Assembly: GCF_000308875.1 (NCBI RefSeq)
Contig: NZ_BAGL01000002.1
Coordinates: 1-64,000 of the forward strand
Direction of reading: 5' to 3'
DNA: 64,000 nt
Origin: Nocardia transvalensis NBRC 15921
GTDB taxonomy: Bacteria; Actinomycetota; Actinomycetes; Mycobacteriales; Mycobacteriaceae
Part shown: positions 60,238 to 64,000 of the stretch, piece by piece
How positions within the stretch are numbered: the stretch's first letter is position 1
How the letters are laid out: the number at the start of each line of letters is the position of its first letter
Position numbers and translations under genes: made by a program
Notes under the pieces: generated by a model
What the model saw: only the letters and a program-made list of their open reading frames with translations
The model's database searches: none
Told to the model about the DNA's origin: nothing

Positions 60238-60789
60238 ATGGCAGGCGACACGGTCATCACCGTCATCGGAAACTTGACGGCCGACCCGGAACTTCGATTC
60301 ACGCCCGCGGGCGCGGCGGTGGCCAATTTCACCGTGGCATCGACCCCCCGCACGTTCGACCGTAATACCAACGAATGGAAAGACGGCGAGGCGCTGTTCC
60401 TGCGCTGCAACATTTGGCGTGAGGCCGCGGAGAATGTCGCCGAGAGCCTGACCCGAGGCGCTCGCGTGATCGTGAGCGGACGACTGAAGCAGCGCTCCTT
60501 CGAAACCCGCGAGGGCGAGAAGCGCACGGTCGTCGAGCTCGAGGTCGACGAGATCGGTCCCTCCCTGCGCTACGCCACCGCCAAGGTCAACAAGACCTCG
60601 CGCGGCGGCGGGGGCGGCGGCTTCGGTGGCGGTTCCAACTCCGGTGGTGGTGGCGGGGGCTTCGGCGGCTCCGGTGGCGGCAACCGCGGCGGACAGCAGA
60701 ATTCCGGCGGCGGCGACGACCCGTGGGGCAGCGCTCCCGCAGCCGGCTCCTTCGGGGGCGGCGCAATGGACGACGAACCGCCGTTCTGA
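60238..60789 (+). CDS. ssb: Single-stranded DNA-binding protein
   Basis: The 183-residue protein has an OB fold at about 1-115 ([60 protein letters not shown]), a Gly-rich linker of about 45 residues and the acidic tip MDDEPPF that recruits replication and repair proteins. It follows rpsF by 107 bp with GAGCAGGAGGAATC before the ATG. Co-transcribed with the ribosomal genes. Confidence 0.97.
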   Translation: MAGDTVITVIGNLTADPELRFTPAGAAVANFTVASTPRTFDRNTNEWKDGEALFLRCNIWREAAENVAESLTRGARVIVSGRLKQRSFETREGEKRTVVELEVDEIGPSLRYATAKVNKTSRGGGGGGFGGGSNSGGGGGGFGGSGGGNRGGQQNSGGGDDPWGSAPAAGSFGGGAMDDEPPF

Positions 60790-60844
60790 GAACGGCTTTC
60801 ATATCGGAGCCCGACGGCTCCCAGGAATTACGGAGTACAAGACC

Positions 60845-61114
60845 ATGGCCAAAGCACCGGCGCGCGAAAAGGTGCTGAAGAAGAAGGCGTGTGCCTTCTG
60901 CAAGGAGAGCAAGGCTGCCGCCAAGGACGGCAAGAAGGCAGCCGCTATCGACTACAAGGACACGACGCTGCTGCGGAAGTTCGTCAGCGATCGCGGCAAG
61001 ATCCGTGCCCGCCGCGTCACCGGCAACTGCGTGCAGCATCAGCGCGATGTCGCCATCGCGGTCAAGAACAGCCGCGAGGTCGCGCTGCTGCCGTACGTGT
61101 CCATGGCTCGCTGA
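60845..61114 (+). CDS. rpsR: 30S ribosomal protein S18 (Cys-containing)
   Basis: The 89-residue S18 has [40 protein letters not shown] and [20 protein letters not shown]. The CAFC pair plus the later GNC mark the zinc-binding C+ version, which mycobacteria replace with a C- paralogue under zinc starvation. It binds S6 in the 30S platform. It lies 55 bp after ssb. Confidence 0.97.
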   Translation: MAKAPAREKVLKKKACAFCKESKAAAKDGKKAAAIDYKDTTLLRKFVSDRGKIRARRVTGNCVQHQRDVAIAVKNSREVALLPYVSMAR

Positions 61115-61131
61115 GAAGGAGGCACACGACG

Positions 61132-61587
61132 ATGAAGCTGATTCTGACTGCTGATGTCGACAACCTCGGTGCGCCCGGCGACACCGTGGAGGTCAAGGAC
61201 GGCTACGGCCGCAACTTCCTGCTGCCGCGCGGCCTGGCCATCCAGGCCACCCGGGGCGCGCAGAAGCAGGTCGAGGGCATCCGCCGGGCGCAGGACGCCC
61301 GCCGCGTGCGCGACCTCGACCACGCCAACGAGCTGAAGCAGGCCCTCGAGGGCCTGGAGGGCGTCTCGCTGTCGGTCAAGACCGCGGGCACCGGCAAGCT
61401 CTTCGGCTCGGTCACCCCGACCGACGTCGCGGGGGCCATCAAGGCCGCCGGCGGCCCGGTCGTCGACAAGCGCAGCATCGAGCTGCCGAAGGCGCACATC
61501 AAGAGCACCGGCAAGCACGGCGTCGTGGTGCATCTGCACCCGGATGTCGCCGCCAAGCTGGACCTGCAGGTCGTCGCCGCCGAGTGA
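61132..61587 (+). CDS. rplI: 50S ribosomal protein L9
   Basis: The 151-residue L9 has the N-terminal domain [20 protein letters not shown] and [20 protein letters not shown], a long connecting helix and the C-terminal domain ([38 protein letters not shown]). It bridges ribosomes on mRNA. ATG after GAAGGAGGCACACGACG, 17 bp from rpsR. Last gene of the cluster; a strong terminator follows. Confidence 0.98.
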   Translation: MKLILTADVDNLGAPGDTVEVKDGYGRNFLLPRGLAIQATRGAQKQVEGIRRAQDARRVRDLDHANELKQALEGLEGVSLSVKTAGTGKLFGSVTPTDVAGAIKAAGGPVVDKRSIELPKAHIKSTGKHGVVVHLHPDVAAKLDLQVVAAE

Positions 61588-61630
61588 CACCGGCGCCCGG
61601 GTCGCCCCGGGCGGCAGCGTAAGAAATTCA

Positions 61631-61674
61631 CCGAAGACCACCTCCGTACCTACCGGACCGGAGGTGGTCTTCGG
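61631..61674 (+). terminator. Terminator after rplI
   Basis: CCGAAGACCACCTCCG (61631-61646) pairs perfectly over 16 bp with CGGAGGTGGTCTTCGG (61659-61674), loop 12 bases, 43 bp after the rplI stop. Confidence 0.9.
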
Positions 61675-62289
61675 CTGCGCGTCGTGATCACTCTTTTTGT
61701 TGCCAATGGTTAGCTATTGTTGAAGACCGCGGTGCCCGATATCGTCGGCACCTATTCCCTCTCGCTTTAACCCCAGTTCGGGATGGTTTGGGGAGAACTC
61801 AGCAAACCGACCATTCGCAATGTGATCCACGCCATAAACCGGCAGTGCGTTGTTAACCCAACACGCCCGGCCGTTCATCTTGGCCGACACGCCGATGCAC
61901 CGCTAATCCACAAGTGCACAGGCGATGAAAACGCTACCTAGCTGGGAAATGTCGGTTAGCTATATGCCTTTTCCCCAGGTAATACACATGGGCTGCACAA
62001 CGGCGGGTGAACAGTCCCCAGTTTATCCACAGGCGGGTACACACCTCGGTTTGGTAGTCCACAGTTCGGTCGCTTAGGTTCTTCCCGGTGTCGTGAACCC
62101 ACGCCCCCGGATCCGCGATTTCGCGAGTCTTGCAGAACGCTCCATCGGTTTGCTGGATCGCCGTCTCCGAGCTGCGGCAACTCCGCCGGAGCGGCTGTGA
62201 CGCAGACCGAACGTGTCGGTACCGGGGAGTAGAAAAGGTCTCGATACTCTCGGAGCCGCGAGCGTGATGAGAGAGGACGGTCGAGTCGG
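61675..62289. other. 615-bp gap upstream of dnaB with DnaA boxes
   Basis: Unusually AT-rich for the window, with no convincing gene. It has a perfect DnaA box TTATCCACA at 62023-62031, a one-mismatch box TAATCCACA at 61904-61912, and weaker ones at 61823-61831 and 62055-62063. GGTTAGCTAT occurs twice (61708-61717 and 61954-61963). The dnaB promoter should lie in the right-hand part. The cluster may link dnaB expression to DnaA activity or titrate DnaA. Confidence 0.6.
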
Positions 62290-64000
62290 GTGGCAGTCGT
62301 CGATGATCGCGGGCATTCGGAGTACAACGACTCGCCGGGGGAGGATTTCGGCCGTCAGCCGCCGCACGATATGGCCGCCGAGCAGTCGGTCCTCGGCGGC
62401 ATGCTGCTCAGTAAGGACGCCATCGCCGACGTCGTCGAGGTGGTGCGTCCCGGCGATTTCTACCGTCCGGCCCACCAGGCGGTCTACGACGCCATCCTCG
62501 ACCTCTACGGCCGCGGCGAGCCCGCCGACCCGGTCACCGTCGCCGCCTCCCTGGACCGCCGCGGCGAGCTGAAGCGCATCGGCGGCGCCCCCTACCTGGT
62601 CACCCTGACCCAGACCGTCCCCACCGCCGCCAACGCCTCCTACTACGCCGAGATCGTCGCGGAGAAGTCGGTCCTGCGCCGCCTGGTCGAGGCCGGCACC
62701 CGCATCGTCCAGTACGGCTACGCCGGCTCCGACGGCCAGGACGTCGCCGAGGTGGTCGACCGCGCCCAGGCGGAGATCTACGAGGTCACCGAACGCCGCT
62801 CCAGCGAGGACTACATGCCCCTCGAGGAGCTCCTGCAACCCACGATGGACGAGATCGACTCCATCGCCAGCCGAGGCGGCATGTCCCTCGGCGTCCCCAC
62901 CGGTTTCACCGAACTCGACGAGGTAACCAACGGCCTCCACCCCGGCCAGATGATCATCGTCGCCGCCCGCCCGGGTGTCGGTAAGGCCCTCGCCCTCGAC
63001 ACCCCGTTACCCACCCCGTCCGGCTGGACCACCATGGGCGACATCGCCGTTGGTAAAGAACTGCTGGACGCACGGGGCCGCCCCACCCGCGTGGTAGCCG
63101 TCACCGAGGTCATGACCGACCGACCGTGCTACGAGGTCGAGTTCTCCGACGGCGCGGTCGTCGTCGCCGACGAGCAGCACCAGTGGCTGACGGTCGCGCG
63201 TACGCACGGCCCTCGGGCGGCCGTCCGCACCACCGGCGAGATCGTGCACAGTCTCCGCGACGCCGACGATCGTCTCAACCACGTCGTGCCCGACACGGCA
63301 CGCGGAGAACAACGCCACATCGTCGACGTCCGCAAGATCGAGAGCGTTCCGGTGCGTTGCGTCGAGGTCGACAATGCGGAGCACCTGTACCTTGCCGGGC
63401 ACTCGATGGTCCCGACACACAATTCCACCCTCGGCATGGACTTCATGCGCAGCGCTTCGGTGAAGCACGGCTTGGCGAGCGTGATCTTCTCGCTGGAAAT
63501 GAGCCGCACCGAGATTGTCATGCGTCTGCTGTCGGCGGAGGCGAAGATCAAGCTCGGGGATATGCGGTCCGGGCGGATGAGTGACGACGACTGGACTCGG
63601 TTGGCGCGCAGGATGAGCGAGATCAGCGAAGCGCCGCTGTTCGTGGATGATTCGCCGAATATGACGATGATGGAAATCCGCGCCAAGGCCCGCCGCCTGA
63701 AGCAACGGCACGATCTCAGGCTTGTGATCGTGGACTACCTCCAGCTGATGACCTCCGGCAAAAAGGTCGAATCCCGCCAGCAGGAAGTCTCGGAATTCTC
63801 CCGAAGCCTCAAGCTGTTGGCGAAGGAACTAGAGGTCCCGGTCGTCGCGATCTCCCAGCTGAACCGCGGCCCCGAACAACGAACAGACAAGCGCCCCATG
63901 GTCTCCGACCTTCGTGAGTCCGGCTGCATGCCCGCATCGACGCGAATTCTGCGCGCGGACACAGGAAGCGAGACCACGCTCGGCGAACTGCTCGCGAGCG
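62290..64000 (+). CDS. dnaB: Replicative DNA helicase DnaB with two inteins (3' end outside the window)
   Basis: GTG 62290 opens AVVDDRGHSEYNDSPG, then the N-terminal DnaB domain (AAEQSVLGGMLLSKDAIADV, FYRPAHQAVYDAILDLYGRG) and linker. The RecA-type domain is interrupted after PGVGK (residue 232) by a 146-residue intein; it resumes STLGMDFMRS, VIFSLEMSRTEIVMRLLSAE, the Walker B region LVIVDYLQLMTSGKK and VVAISQLNRGPEQR. After SDLRESG (residue 545) a second intein begins. The spliced protein unwinds DNA ahead of the fork as a hexamer. Both inserts lie at nucleotide-binding motifs, so unspliced protein must be inactive. The rest of intein 2 and the C-extein lie beyond 64000. Confidence 0.97.
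   Translation, partial: MAVVDDRGHSEYNDSPGEDFGRQPPHDMAAEQSVLGGMLLSKDAIADVVEVVRPGDFYRPAHQAVYDAILDLYGRGEPADPVTVAASLDRRGELKRIGGAPYLVTLTQTVPTAANASYYAEIVAEKSVLRRLVEAGTRIVQYGYAGSDGQDVAEVVDRAQAEIYEVTERRSSEDYMPLEELLQPTMDEIDSIASRGGMSLGVPTGFTELDEVTNGLHPGQMIIVAARPGVGKALALDTPLPTPSGWTTMGDIAVGKELLDARGRPTRVVAVTEVMTDRPCYEVEFSDGAVVVADEQHQWLTVARTHGPRAAVRTTGEIVHSLRDADDRLNHVVPDTARGEQRHIVDVRKIESVPVRCVEVDNAEHLYLAGHSMVPTHNSTLGMDFMRSASVKHGLASVIFSLEMSRTEIVMRLLSAEAKIKLGDMRSGRMSDDDWTRLARRMSEISEAPLFVDDSPNMTMMEIRAKARRLKQRHDLRLVIVDYLQLMTSGKKVESRQQEVSEFSRSLKLLAKELEVPVVAISQLNRGPEQRTDKRPMVSDLRESGCMPASTRILRADTGSETTLGELLAS
62986..63423 (+). other. DnaB intein 1: class-3-like mini-intein in the Walker A loop
   Basis: 146 residues lie between PGVGK and STLG, beginning ALALDTPLPTPSGW (Ala1, no N-terminal nucleophile). 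Block B reads VVADEQHQW, with Trp where class 3 inteins have it, and block F VRCVEVDNAEHLYLAG has the internal Cys nucleophile. The end is PTHN (penultimate His, terminal Asn), then +1 Ser. There is no homing endonuclease domain. Size, site and sequence recall the M. leprae DnaB intein. Block F position 5 is Val rather than the usual Thr. Confidence 0.93.
63925..64000 (+). other. DnaB intein 2: start of a Cys1 intein at the RESG site (continues past window)
   Basis: After SDLRESG the helicase sequence, expected to continue SLEQDAD, is replaced by CMPASTRILRADTGSETTLG and ELLAS. The block A pattern with Cys1 closely resembles the M. tuberculosis DnaB intein start (CLTASTRILRADTG, from memory). 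Only the first 25 residues are in the window, so length and any homing endonuclease domain are unknown. Confidence 0.9.

Noticed and set aside
61956..62327. A 123-codon minus-strand frame upstream of dnaB
   Set aside because: Composition and content look random, it overlaps the dnaB start, and the region has DnaA boxes and promoter-like AT content.

Overview
The window is high-GC actinobacterial chromosome, most likely Nocardia or a close relative in the Mycobacteriales. The frame content is strongly G/C-biased, GTG starts are common, and the core gene order follows the Mycobacterium tuberculosis Rv0038-Rv0058 stretch: a YqgE/AlgH protein, leuS, ino1 with its PadR regulator, a DUF5318 protein, ponA1, a GT87-type membrane protein, then rpsF-ssb-rpsR-rplI and dnaB. 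Accessory blocks are spliced into this backbone. No rRNA, tRNA, CRISPR array or insertion sequence was recognised.

Left part (1-16 kb): the start of a PlsC-like acyltransferase, YqgE/AlgH, a SigL-like ECF sigma factor with its zinc anti-sigma factor, a DUF1772 membrane protein, and a tightly coupled four-gene operon (ThDP enzyme, SRPBCC protein, atypical KAS III-like protein, HisC-like aminotransferase) that looks like an uncharacterised small-molecule pathway. Next come an EXLDI protein behind a palindromic operator with a perfect -10 box, a DrrAB-type exporter, a pentapeptide-like repeat protein, a HAD phosphatase/SdpI pair, and leuS carrying an in-frame copy of a local repeat element.

Middle (16-43 kb): N-formylglutamate amidohydrolase; a lower-GC DUF6879/HTH island; AraC-SDR, cold-shock-like and secreted proteins; a glucosylglycerate hydrolase homologue; a GH25 lysozyme; a duplicated His-rich protein; a PhoX-like Tat phosphatase; an amino-acid ABC system whose solute-binding protein is fused to its permease; a YeiH exporter with an unlisted 41-residue membrane protein upstream; an F420-type oxidoreductase; an orphan sugar ABC ATPase; HxlR and thiolase; menC; a metallohydrolase/DUF2786 pair; and a sugar ABC binding protein with two permeases but no ATPase (the orphan ATPase about 6 kb away may serve it).

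Right part (43-64 kb): two class A penicillin-binding proteins flank two GyrI-like proteins, ino1/PadR and a DUF5318 protein. After these come GT87 proteins, a PEP-mutase-like enzyme, an OYE-type reductase with a MerR regulator, an EamA exporter with a CGNR regulator, the ribosomal/ssb operon, and dnaB. DnaB carries a complete class-3-like mini-intein inside the Walker A loop and the start of a second, Cys1 intein at the RESG site.

Across the window, a roughly 21-bp dyad element (core CCGGCACGCTTTTGGCCGG) occurs seven times, plus one degenerate copy. It sits mostly between convergent genes and several times beside 22-27-bp tandem arrays containing its end sequence. This repeat family and the four-gene operon are the best candidates for undescribed biology here.
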